Shown here: positions 52,723-61,118 of the stretch, piece after piece
Layout: each line of letters opens with the position of its first letter
How positions within the stretch are numbered: the stretch's first letter is position 1
DNA from: Chitinophaga pinensis
Lineage (GTDB): Bacteria; Bacteroidota; Bacteroidia; NS11-12g; UBA955
DNA length: 64,000 nt
Reading direction: 5' to 3'
NCBI GenBank assembly: GCA_945871905.1
Contig: CAMBXL010000001.1
Span: 352,923-416,922 of the forward strand
The notes under the pieces: model-generated
What the model was told of the DNA's origin: nothing
Database searches by the model: none
Seen by the model: only the letters and a program-made list of their open reading frames with translations
Program-made: the position numbers and the translations under genes

Positions 52723-53444
52723 TTTCTGCTGTTTAATTTAATTTTAGTTAACCACACAAATAATACAATTAGACTCACGAAATAGAGAATATCTCTTGTG
52801 TCAACAACGCCTCTACTGATGTTTTTATAATGGTAATTGATGCCTAACCATTCCACAAAGAAGTTGTTGTTTTTGAGCCATTCAAAAGAACCTAAAAAAT
52901 CGAATACAGTGAATATAAAAAAGCATAAAAACATGCTTAGGATAAATGATACGATTTGATTGTCTGTTATAATGCTCGAAAATAAGCCAATTGAAATATA
53001 GCCGGCACTTAATAAAAGTAAACCAATGTAACTTCCTATCAGTGCGCCTGTATCAATATTCCCAACAGGAACGGAAAGTTTATGAACGGTATAATAATAA
53101 AGCAAGGTTGGCAAAATAGCCAAAACAACAATCGTTAAGGCTGCAAAAAATTTACCCATTATAATGCCCATGTCACTAATCGGTTTGGTTGTTAACGTTT
53201 CGAAAGTGCCTGTTTTTTTCTCTTCGCTAAAGGAACGCATTGTAATAGCGGAAATCAAAAAGATGAAAATAACAGGGGCGAGTTCAAACAAGGGGTCGAT
53301 ATTGGCATAACCGTTGTCCAAAATATTGGTTTCTTTAAAAACCCATAAAAACAAGCCATTAGCGATAAGAAATACCACTATGACTATAATTGCGATAAGG
53401 GAACTTAGGAAACTTCTTACCTCTTTTAAAAAAATACTATACAT
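52716..53444 (-). CDS. gldF: Gliding-associated ABC transporter permease GldF
   Basis: A 242-residue membrane protein of the ABC-2 permease type with six helices (for example residues 13-35, 55-72 and 108-128). Its opening, IFLKEVRSFLSSLIA, and the MRSFSEEKKTGTFETLTTKPIS loop are typical of GldF. It lies 3 nt downstream of gldA and overlaps gldG by 7 nt, so all three genes are made together. Confidence 0.92.
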   Translation of the reverse strand: MYSIFLKEVRSFLSSLIAIIVIVVFLIANGLFLWVFKETNILDNGYANIDPLFELAPVIFIFLISAITMRSFSEEKKTGTFETLTTKPISDMGIIMGKFFAALTIVVLAILPTLLYYYTVHKLSVPVGNIDTGALIGSYIGLLLLSAGYISIGLFSSIITDNQIVSFILSMFLCFFIFTVFDFLGSFEWLKNNNFFVEWLGINYHYKNISRGVVDTRDILYFVSLIVLFVWLTKIKLNSRKW

Positions 53445-53447
53445 GGT

Positions 53448-54359
53448 TTATGGGTTCGTAACGTTTTTAAATAAATCTTCTAATGTGTTTTCCATCAATT
53501 TTAATTCGTGAATAAACAATTGATTTTGCACTGCAAATTGGAACAATTGTTCTTTGAGTGTATTCTCTTCAAGCGCAGATTCAATAACAAAGGTGTCGCC
53601 ATTTTCACTCATAATATCACCTAGTTTTTGAAGTTCAGTGACAAGGGTTGGGGGAATGGATTTGCTGAAAGTTACTGAAACTTGAATGCGATTGTTTAAA
53701 TGGCTTTTCAATTCACTTGGATTGCCATTTGCCACTATAATTCCTTTGTTGATAATAATAACGCGGTTACACATGGCTTCTACTTCCTGCATAATGTGGG
53801 TCGATAGCATTACTGTTTTGTCTTTCCCGATTGTTTTTATAAGATTCCTAATTTCAACAATTTGATTCGGGTCGAGTCCACTTGTAGGTTCATCCAAAAT
53901 AAGAACAGAAGGGTTGTGAATCATTGCTTGTGCCAATCCCACTCTTTGTCTATATCCTTTGGAAAGTTGACTTATTTTTTTGTTTTGTTCAATGCCCAAA
54001 CCAGTAATGTCTATCATCTCTTTTACCTTTTGTGTAATGTTTGACAATTGATAAGTGGAAGCCACAAATTGTAAAAACTCCTTCACATACATGTCCATAT
54101 ACAAAGGATTGTGCTCGGGGAGATAACCTATCTGTCTTCTAACTTCAATGCTTTTTTCTTCCACGTTCATTCCGTTAATACTCGCTTTGCCTGAACTTGG
54201 CGGAATGTAACAGGTTAATATTTTCATTGTTGTGGTTTTTCCAGCACCATTTGGCCCTAAAAAACCGATGATTTCTCCACTGTTTACCTCAAACGAGATA
54301 TCATTGACAGCTTTTTGAGAGCCATATATTTTTGTTAAATTTTCTACACGTATTGACAC
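53448..54359 (-). CDS. gldA: Gliding-associated ABC transporter ATP-binding protein GldA
   Basis: A 303-residue ATPase: Walker A GPNGAGKTT, signature LSKGYRQRVGLAQA, Walker B VLILDEPTSGLDP and the switch His in STHIMQEVEAM. A C-terminal ~80-residue extension ends in LKLMENTLEDLFKNVT, as in other ABC-2 ATPases. It energises GldF/GldG. It is the first gene of the gldAFG run; the upstream neighbour is a membrane glycosyltransferase, 63 nt away. The organisation supports the GldA name over a generic drug exporter. Confidence 0.92.
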   Translation of the reverse strand: MSIRVENLTKIYGSQKAVNDISFEVNSGEIIGFLGPNGAGKTTTMKILTCYIPPSSGKASINGMNVEEKSIEVRRQIGYLPEHNPLYMDMYVKEFLQFVASTYQLSNITQKVKEMIDITGLGIEQNKKISQLSKGYRQRVGLAQAMIHNPSVLILDEPTSGLDPNQIVEIRNLIKTIGKDKTVMLSTHIMQEVEAMCNRVIIINKGIIVANGNPSELKSHLNNRIQVSVTFSKSIPPTLVTELQKLGDIMSENGDTFVIESALEENTLKEQLFQFAVQNQLFIHELKLMENTLEDLFKNVTNP

Positions 54360-54422
54360 GATTGCTAGACTCTTTTATTTATTGTTGCGAATTTAATGCG
54401 TTTTTTAAATTTATCGATATCT

Positions 54423-55883
54423 TTATTGTACCGATTCTAATTCCCAAACTGAGAAATTGCCAATTTTATTGTACAGTTTAATCCCCTGAAGTGAATTAAC
54501 TTTATTTAGGTCTGTATTCTCTTCATTTACAATTAAATATTTGACATTGTCTTTTCTCATGATTTCAAAATAAGGTATTCCATTTTTTAATGCGGTTAGT
54601 TCTTCAACATGTTCAAAGGAATACCCCTTGGTTTGTGTAAAATAAAAATAAACACATCCCGATAGGTCGGACCCTATTACCACTTTGCTGTTTTGGGGAA
54701 TGCTTGACCTCAATTGTCCTAAGATTTTGGTGTTTACAAATTCCATAGGTAATTGCCATTTGTTTTCGGTCCATCTTGAAGGGATAATTCGTGCCATAGA
54801 CCAAACCATTTGTAAAAGCAGAATGATACTTGCCAATTTGATGGCCTGTTTTTGATTTTTGATTAACTGAACGGCTGCATAAATCAAAAAGGGAATCAGT
54901 GAGATAAAGTAATAACTGTGGTGTTTGAATCGTTCAATTGCCACCACATAAAAAAGGAGAAACGACAACATGCCAATGGCTACAAAAGCAACATTTGAGT
55001 TGAATTTAAACGTGCGCCATGATTTGATTATTAGGTAAATGAGGGCAATTAAAAGTGGCCACCCAACAATTAACTCAGGCGTATCTATGGTTAAATTATT
55101 GACAAAAGTATTAAACTTCTCTTGGATAGTGATGGGTTTTATCCAGAGACCATATTCACGTAAATTGTTTTTTTCGGTCAGTTTTAAGGCGTATTGATAC
55201 CATAAAATTACCAAAGAAGTGGTTGCCACAGTAGCAAGACTGAGGTAAATAAGGTTTTTTCGATTCCTTTTAAAATAGACAATACTCGCAAAGGGGATTA
55301 TTAAAAATTGAAATTTAATAAGTCCGGCAATAACAGCGAATAATGTCGCCAATAACAAAGTGGAAATTTGTCTTTTTTGTGACAGTTTGATAAAATAATA
55401 CAATGCAAATAATGCCATACTTAATGCCATAATATCAGGCATGGCATTGGCGCTGTCATAGAATAAAATAGGGTTGAATAGCAAGAGGAGTGAGCCTATA
55501 AAAGCGGTAAAGGGTTTGATTTTTTGTAAAATAAGAATTTTATAAAAAGCCAATAGTCCCAAAGAAAAAAGGAGTAAACTGTATATTCGGGCAATACTAT
55601 TGTGGGTCCCCAAAAATTTGTAAATAACAGCTAAACCCCATTCGTACAGAGGGAAATGCGAACCCGTAATGCCATTGGTCTCATTTCTACGGTCAATTTT
55701 AGGTTCAAGAATATTAAAACCTTCCTCTGTAAAATTATTGGCCATTGCCAAAGTATTACATTGCCTCCAAACATGAACACCACAGGGTGGCGCATTCAAT
55801 ATAAAAAAGTGCGAAACAATACTGATGATAATAAAGAGTATTAGCACCAAGTAACGGTTGTTAAACAGAGGCGAGTTTACCAA
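54423..55883 (-). CDS. GT39-like membrane glycosyltransferase
   Basis: A 486-residue polytopic inner-membrane protein (about 11 helices) with the layout of lipid-linked sugar transferases such as PMT/ArnT. The first periplasmic loop has VWRQCNTLAMANNFTEEG and the PLYEWGLAV motif, which Bacteroidota members of this family carry in place of the usual acidic DE motif. A soluble C-terminal domain follows. The acceptor may be a protein or lipid at the envelope. The frame begins with TTG at 55883 with no suitable ATG, and it overlaps the preceding lipoprotein gene by 7 nt, so the start is provisional. Confidence 0.82.
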   Translation of the reverse strand: MVNSPLFNNRYLVLILFIIISIVSHFFILNAPPCGVHVWRQCNTLAMANNFTEEGFNILEPKIDRRNETNGITGSHFPLYEWGLAVIYKFLGTHNSIARIYSLLLFSLGLLAFYKILILQKIKPFTAFIGSLLLLFNPILFYDSANAMPDIMALSMALFALYYFIKLSQKRQISTLLLATLFAVIAGLIKFQFLIIPFASIVYFKRNRKNLIYLSLATVATTSLVILWYQYALKLTEKNNLREYGLWIKPITIQEKFNTFVNNLTIDTPELIVGWPLLIALIYLIIKSWRTFKFNSNVAFVAIGMLSFLLFYVVAIERFKHHSYYFISLIPFLIYAAVQLIKNQKQAIKLASIILLLQMVWSMARIIPSRWTENKWQLPMEFVNTKILGQLRSSIPQNSKVVIGSDLSGCVYFYFTQTKGYSFEHVEELTALKNGIPYFEIMRKDNVKYLIVNEENTDLNKVNSLQGIKLYNKIGNFSVWELESVQ

Positions 55884-56323
55884 GTATGATCGATTATAAT
55901 TTTCCAGTTATTGTCCATTTTTTTCAAAACCAAAGAAAATAAACCACTGTTTTGAGTGGAATCTTTACTCACCACCCAATTGCCTGTCACATTGGCCAAT
56001 TCATTGTTGCGGTCCAAAGGCGTTACTTTTAGGTTCACAAAATTAAGCGTTCCCATTTCTTTGGGCGTAGGGTACGATTTTTTGTATTGCTCACTTACGG
56101 CATTGTATCCATTGTTAATGCCATTTTTGGTAATAAACTTAAGCGAATCGGAGTTCCAATACCCAAGCATAAATTCATCTACACTGCCACGGTTCCAACC
56201 ATCGGTTTGTTTGTTGATGACACTCAAAATGGCTTGTTCTTCTTTTTCAAATGTTTGGGTCGGTGTTTTGCTTTCTTGACAAGCAAATAATAAAAGGGCA
56301 AATAGGATGAATATTGGTTTCAT
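55877..56323 (-). CDS. DUF4440/NTF2-like lipoprotein
   Basis: A 148-residue lipoprotein (ALLLFAC, Cys15 as lipid site, counting from ATG 56323) with one cone-shaped NTF2/SnoaL-like domain: EEQAILSVINKQTDGWNRG, then GYWNSDSLKFITKNG and a closing KMDNNWKIIIDHTW, which fits DUF4440. Members include small-molecule binding proteins and enzymes, and no catalytic residue is evident here. I start at ATG 56323; the longer frame begins with TTG at 56341. It is followed with a 7-nt overlap by the membrane glycosyltransferase. Confidence 0.82.
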   Translation of the reverse strand: MKPIFILFALLLFACQESKTPTQTFEKEEQAILSVINKQTDGWNRGSVDEFMLGYWNSDSLKFITKNGINNGYNAVSEQYKKSYPTPKEMGTLNFVNLKVTPLDRNNELANVTGNWVVSKDSTQNSGLFSLVLKKMDNNWKIIIDHTW

Positions 56324-56418
56324 TTTAAAAATAATTATCAAATTTAAACTTAGTTTTGCAACTCAATTTCTTGCAATAATAATTAAAAATGTGAGAGAAT
56401 GCATTAAAAAAGATAAGA

Positions 56419-57462
56419 TTGAGTAAAACAGTTGATTATATTATAGTAGGGCAGGGTTTGGCTGGCACTTGGATTGGGTTTCAGTTAATAAAAAAAGGGT
56501 ATTCCATAATGGTAGTCAATCACTCAAGTTTGAGCAACAGTTCTTGGGTAGCAGGAGGCTTGTACAATCCCTTGTTGGCCAAAAGACAAAAACTGTCATA
56601 CCTTGCCCATGAAATCTATCCGCACATTGAATCTGTGTATGAGGAAATAGAGACTTATATCAACCATTCGGTATTAAAAGCTGAACCCATTCAATACATT
56701 ATCGAATCTATAGAAGAGTTGAATACTTGGTCCGTGTTGTGCGAAACCGAGGCTTATAAACCTTTTGTAAAAATGATTGATTTTGTTGATATTCCTTCCA
56801 TAGATGCCCCTTATGGTGGTGTTCAAATTCAACATTCAGGTTGGGTGAATATTCCCGAATTATTGCAAGCTTTCAGGGTGAAATTAATGGCAGAAACGGC
56901 TTACCTCGACGAAGTTTTTATGCAAGAGGACTTGTTAATGAATGCAGAAGGTGTTAATTATAAAGGCATTAAGGCAAAAGGGATTGTTTATGCCCAAGGA
57001 ACACCCACTTTTCATCAGGATATTATCAGACTGAAACCCGCAAAAGGGGAGATTTTAAGAGTCAATATACCACAATTAGAGTTGCCTTTTATTCCACAGC
57101 AAGGGGTTTTTATGTTGCCATTAGGGGATGGGAATTTTAAAATTGGTTCTACTTTTGAGTGGAAAGATTTGAGTGACAGTACAACGGAAGAAGGCAAGGA
57201 ACAATTGCTTAAAAAATGGCAAAATTATTACAAGGGGGTATTTACAATAACAGGACAAGAGGCGGGTGTGCGCCCATCGAGCAATGACAGACGACCAATA
57301 TTGGGAGCGCTTGATCAGGATAACAAAAGTTTTGTATTTAATGGTTTGGGATCAAAAGGGGTTGCGTTGGCACCATATTTTAGTTTGCAATTGGCCAACT
57401 TTATAACAGAAGGAACTGCTGTAGACAAAGAAGTGAATTTAAAAAGATTTAAATGGATGTGA
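56419..57462 (+). CDS. FAD-dependent oxidoreductase (DAO family)
   Basis: A 347-residue flavoprotein of the D-amino-acid oxidase/glycine oxidase-like superfamily. The FAD motif G-x-G-x2-G is in IIVGQGLAGTW (residues 8-17); the C-terminal GLGSKGVALAPYFS closes the FAD site. A PLLAKRQK segment and GVRPSSNDRRPILGAL are typical of this group. Substrate unknown. The only plausible start is TTG at 56419: there is no ATG before the FAD motif. It is divergent from the DUF4440 gene and its end overlaps rnc by 14 nt. Confidence 0.85.
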   Translation: MSKTVDYIIVGQGLAGTWIGFQLIKKGYSIMVVNHSSLSNSSWVAGGLYNPLLAKRQKLSYLAHEIYPHIESVYEEIETYINHSVLKAEPIQYIIESIEELNTWSVLCETEAYKPFVKMIDFVDIPSIDAPYGGVQIQHSGWVNIPELLQAFRVKLMAETAYLDEVFMQEDLLMNAEGVNYKGIKAKGIVYAQGTPTFHQDIIRLKPAKGEILRVNIPQLELPFIPQQGVFMLPLGDGNFKIGSTFEWKDLSDSTTEEGKEQLLKKWQNYYKGVFTITGQEAGVRPSSNDRRPILGALDQDNKSFVFNGLGSKGVALAPYFSLQLANFITEGTAVDKEVNLKRFKWM

Positions 57463-58177
57463 GGGTGCAATATTTTTCACTTGCCAATTCCTCTGCTACT
57501 TTTTTCGACTGATTTCTGCCTTCACAAACCACTAAATCATCAATGATTATTTGGATATTATAAATCTTGCGTTTGTTTTCCTCATCTACTCTAAGTAGAG
57601 AATATTCTATTTTACGTTTCTCTTTTTGAGCCCATTTTATCAACTTGGCTTTGTAGCTAAGTTCTTCAATAACGATAGTATTAAAATCGATGTAATTTTC
57701 GATAATATGGTTAATTATAAAGCGTTTGGCAAAGGCAAATCCTTTGTCGATATAGATTGCGCCAATGATTGCTTCCAAGGCATTTCCGGCTAAGCTTTCC
57801 ATCAAGCTGGGCTGATTGTTTAGCTTTTTGTCATAATTGAGTAAGCCCAAAATGCCCATTTTTTTGCCAATTTGATTGAGCTTGTTTCTGCCTACAATTT
57901 TTGAACGCGTTTCGGTTAAAAAGCCTTCGTCTTTGTAGGGGAATTTATTGTAAAGTTTTTCGGCAATCACCATTCCCAAAACAGAATCACCAAGAAATTC
58001 CATTCTTTCATTGTTGATTTTTTTGTGTGGGATTTGGTTGTGGTTGTATGAGTTATGTGTTAGCGCAATTTTATACAAACTTAGTTTTTGGGGATAAAAG
58101 CCCAAAAGATTGTAAATATTTTGATAAAGTACTTTTTCCTTAGAAAATTTTCTGAGATAAAAATTGCGTAATAACAA
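57449..58177 (-). CDS. rnc: Ribonuclease III
   Basis: Endonuclease that cuts double-stranded RNA in rRNA and mRNA processing. The signature ERMEFLGDSVLG is present, as is the second active-site region (ALEAIIGAIYIDKGF). A dsRNA-binding domain forms the last ~70 residues (YKAKLIKWAQKEKRKIEY ... KVAEELASEKYC). Length (242) is usual. The start is TTG at 58177, 5 nt after the fabF stop. The acpP-fabF-rnc order is widespread in bacteria. Confidence 0.94.
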   Translation of the reverse strand: MLLRNFYLRKFSKEKVLYQNIYNLLGFYPQKLSLYKIALTHNSYNHNQIPHKKINNERMEFLGDSVLGMVIAEKLYNKFPYKDEGFLTETRSKIVGRNKLNQIGKKMGILGLLNYDKKLNNQPSLMESLAGNALEAIIGAIYIDKGFAFAKRFIINHIIENYIDFNTIVIEELSYKAKLIKWAQKEKRKIEYSLLRVDEENKRKIYNIQIIIDDLVVCEGRNQSKKVAEELASEKYCTLTSI

Positions 58178-58182
58178 GAATC

Positions 58183-59430
58183 TTAGATTTTTTTGAAAAC
58201 AACGGTAGCGTTGTGACCGCCAAATCCGAATGTGTTACTTAAAGCATAATCTATGTTTTTGGATTGGGCTTTATTGAAAGTAAGGTTAAGTTTAGAATCT
58301 ATGTTTTCATCATCTGTAAAATGATTGATAGTAGGAGGGACTAAACTGTTATTCATAGCCAAGATAGTTGCAACCGCTTCAACTGCACCAGCACCACCTA
58401 ACAAGTGACCAGTCATTGATTTGGTAGAACTTATGTTTAAGTTGTAAGCGTGTTCACCAAATACAGCACCTATTGCTTTTAATTCAGCAATGTCTCCAAG
58501 CGGCGTTGAAGTGCCGTGAACATTGATGTAGTCAATGTCTGATGGTTTAAGATTGGCTTCTTCCAATGCCCAATTAAGAACGTTGATTACGCCTAAACCT
58601 TCAGGATGTGGAGCTGTTAAATGGTAAGCATCAGCACTTAAGCCTGTACCAACTATTTCGCAATAGATTTTAGCGCCTCTTGCTACGGCGTGTTCGTACT
58701 CTTCAAGAACAAGAGCGGCAGAACCTTCTCCTAATACAAACCCATCACGGTCTTTGTCAAACGGACGAGAAGCTGTTTTAGGGTCGTCGTTTCTTTCACT
58801 TAAAGCTTTCATGGTACAAAAACCACCTACAGAAGGTTCGTTAACACAAGCCTCAGAACCACCTGTTACAATAATAGGGGTTTTGCCAAGGCGAATGTTT
58901 AAGAATGCGTCGATAAGGGCGTTGTTACTTGAAGCACAAGCAGAAACTGTGGTGTAATTTGGGCCACCAAAACCGTATTTGATACTCACCAAGCCACCGG
59001 CAATGTCTGAGATCATTTTAGTAATAAAGAAAGGAGAAAAACGTGGTGTACCGTCGCCTCTTGCATAGTCTGCACTTTCATTGAAGAAAGAGGTTAAGCC
59101 ACCAATACCAGAACCCCAAATGACACCCACTCTGGTTTTGTCTATTTTGTCTAGATTTAAACCAGAATCTAATATTGCTTGATCTGTTGTTACTGCGGCA
59201 AATTGCGCAAACCTATCCATCTTACGGGCCTCTTTACGGTCCATAAAATTTTCAGGATTAAATCCTTTTACTTCACAAGCGAATTTTGATTTGAATTTGG
59301 TGGTGTCAAACTGCGTAATCATATCAGCGCCGCTAACACCATTAGATAAAGATTCCCAATACGATTGGACATCGTTACCTATTGGTGTTAGTGCACCTAA
59401 GCCTGTAACTACTACACGTTTTAATTGCAT
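58183..59430 (-). CDS. fabF: Beta-ketoacyl-ACP synthase II
   Basis: Condensing enzyme of type II fatty acid synthesis that elongates acyl-ACP with malonyl-ACP. The catalytic triad is visible: Cys in TVSACASSN, His in NVHGTSTPLGD and His in MTGHLLGGAGAVEA. The N-terminus VVVTGLGALTPIG and the C-terminal SNTFGFGGHNATVVFKK complete the fold. Length (415) fits. Its gene follows acpP by 25 nt and precedes rnc by 5 nt, and the desaturase at 41 kb acts on the fatty acids that this pathway makes. Confidence 0.96.
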   Translation of the reverse strand: MQLKRVVVTGLGALTPIGNDVQSYWESLSNGVSGADMITQFDTTKFKSKFACEVKGFNPENFMDRKEARKMDRFAQFAAVTTDQAILDSGLNLDKIDKTRVGVIWGSGIGGLTSFFNESADYARGDGTPRFSPFFITKMISDIAGGLVSIKYGFGGPNYTTVSACASSNNALIDAFLNIRLGKTPIIVTGGSEACVNEPSVGGFCTMKALSERNDDPKTASRPFDKDRDGFVLGEGSAALVLEEYEHAVARGAKIYCEIVGTGLSADAYHLTAPHPEGLGVINVLNWALEEANLKPSDIDYINVHGTSTPLGDIAELKAIGAVFGEHAYNLNISSTKSMTGHLLGGAGAVEAVATILAMNNSLVPPTINHFTDDENIDSKLNLTFNKAQSKNIDYALSNTFGFGGHNATVVFKKI

Positions 59431-59455
59431 GTATGATGTTATAGGGGGTTAATGA

Positions 59456-59692
59456 TTATTTGGAATTATTTTCAATATAAGTAATGGCATCACCTACTGT
59501 GCCAATTTTTTCAGCTTGCTCATCAGGGATTGCGATGTTGAACTCTTTTTCAAATTCCATGATTAATTCAACGGTGTCAAGTGAATCTGCACCTAAATCA
59601 TTGGTGAAACTTGCCTCTGGAGTTACTTCACTTTCTTCTACGCCTAATTTGTCAACGATGATTGATTTTACTTTTTCTGCTACTTCTGACAT
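59456..59692 (-). CDS. acpP: Acyl carrier protein
   Basis: A 78-residue acidic acyl carrier protein. The 4'-phosphopantetheine is attached at Ser37 in [13 protein letters not shown], flanked by the four-helix scaffold ([11 protein letters not shown] ... [17 protein letters not shown]). It carries acyl chains to FabF, encoded 25 nt downstream on the same strand. Confidence 0.97.
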   Translation of the reverse strand: MSEVAEKVKSIIVDKLGVEESEVTPEASFTNDLGADSLDTVELIMEFEKEFNIAIPDEQAEKIGTVGDAITYIENNSK

Positions 59693-59843
59693 GATTTTTT
59701 TAAATTTGATTGGTGCAAATAACCATAATTTTAGAATAATATCACAATTTTTTTTTAATGGATTTGAAATTACTTTTGATGTAATTTAATTTATTGATAT
59801 TTAGCGTTTTAACTAAAAATTATGTCCCGTTCATTTATTTTAT

Positions 59844-59851
59844 TACTTTTG
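59844..59851 (+). promoter_or_regulatory. Candidate -7 box almost touching the M28 peptidase start
   Basis: TACTTTTG fits TAnnTTTG and ends 4 nt before the ATG at 59856. A transcript from here would begin about at the start codon, so it would be leaderless. No -33 box is evident. Confidence 0.45.
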
Positions 59852-59855
59852 TAGT

Positions 59856-61118
59856 ATGCTTAAATACTCTCTCTTAGTCTCCTTTTTTTACATTTCTTTT
59901 AATATTTTCTCGCAAGATTTAAACAATGTAAAGCGAAATGTTGACCAATTAGCAGGTCCTTCTTTCTATGGAAGAGGGTATGTAAACAAAGGTGATGCTA
60001 AAGCCGCTAAATATATAGCCTCCGAGTTTAAAAAAGCTGGTTTGTTGCCCGCTAATAACGCTTCCTATTACCAAAAATTGAGTTTCCCTGTCAATACTTT
60101 CCCGAATGAACTCCTTGTTAAATGCAATGGCGTTGTTCTAAAACCTGGCGTTGATTATATCGTTGAACCCAATTGCCCCGCTTTTTCTTACAAAGGAATG
60201 GTTTCTTTTGTTTCTTTCAATCAACTCAATAACGAAAGCTATTATGATTCTATTGGTTTCAAGCAATCTTATGCTGTTTTGGATACTTTTACTCCTAAAT
60301 ATTCTCAAACGGCTGAAATAACGAAAAGAAAATTCCTTAAAAACTACAAACAACCTCTTATAATAGAATTAAGTAATACCAAATTAACATGGTCGGCAAG
60401 CTACAAACAAGGCAATCGCTGTCATATTACGTTACTCAATTCTGCTTTTAAGCGCGATACTGTGCTGTATTTCGAAATTAATATCAAACCTAAGTTTATT
60501 CCTAAATATACTTCTAGTAATGTATTAGGGATGATAAAAGGCACTTCTAATAAGGATACTTTTATTGTTTTTACGGCCCATTACGACCACTTGGGTATCA
60601 TGGGAAAGTCTGCCACTTTTAATGGGGCTAATGACAATGCAAGCGGTGTGGCAATGATGCTGGAATTGGCAAAGTACTATTCACAAAATAAACCCTATTA
60701 CAACCTCTTGTTTATTGCTTTTACTGGTGAGGAAATTGGATTAATAGGTTCCGATTATTATGTTCGTAACCCTTTATTCCCGTTGGCGAAAATTAAATTT
60801 CTAATTAACATTGATTTAATGGGGAACGGCAGCGAGGGGGTAATGGTGGTCAATGGCAGTTTGCATGGCAAGGAGTTTAATCAACTGAGTGCCATTAATG
60901 CCAAAAACAAATATCTCCCTCAAGTGAAGTCGAGAGGTAAGGCCGCTAATAGCGACCATTATTGGTTCAGTGAAGCAGGAGTAAAAGCGTTTTTCTTTTA
61001 TTTGATGGGTCCCTATCCCTATTACCACGACGTGAACGACCGACCTGAAATGTTGCCCTACGCCAATTTCGAAAATGCCTTCTTGTTGTTCCGCGATTTT
61101 ATTGACAGTATCCGTTAG
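59856..61118 (+). CDS. Exported M28-family metallopeptidase
   Basis: A 420-residue zinc aminopeptidase of the M28 family. The signal peptide ends near residue 20 (FNIFSQ). The zinc ligands sit in the usual order: His and Asp in TAHYDHLG, Asp in NGANDNASGVAMM, Glu-Glu in FTGEEIGLIGSDYY, Asp in INIDLMGNG, and a late His in PYYHDVNDRP. The N-terminal ~190 residues carry an unidentified region before the catalytic domain. It probably digests peptides in the periplasm or outside the cell. Its stop overlaps the ancestral end of the minus-strand T9SS gene by 4 nt. Confidence 0.93.
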   Translation: MLKYSLLVSFFYISFNIFSQDLNNVKRNVDQLAGPSFYGRGYVNKGDAKAAKYIASEFKKAGLLPANNASYYQKLSFPVNTFPNELLVKCNGVVLKPGVDYIVEPNCPAFSYKGMVSFVSFNQLNNESYYDSIGFKQSYAVLDTFTPKYSQTAEITKRKFLKNYKQPLIIELSNTKLTWSASYKQGNRCHITLLNSAFKRDTVLYFEINIKPKFIPKYTSSNVLGMIKGTSNKDTFIVFTAHYDHLGIMGKSATFNGANDNASGVAMMLELAKYYSQNKPYYNLLFIAFTGEEIGLIGSDYYVRNPLFPLAKIKFLINIDLMGNGSEGVMVVNGSLHGKEFNQLSAINAKNKYLPQVKSRGKAANSDHYWFSEAGVKAFFFYLMGPYPYYHDVNDRPEMLPYANFENAFLLFRDFIDSIR

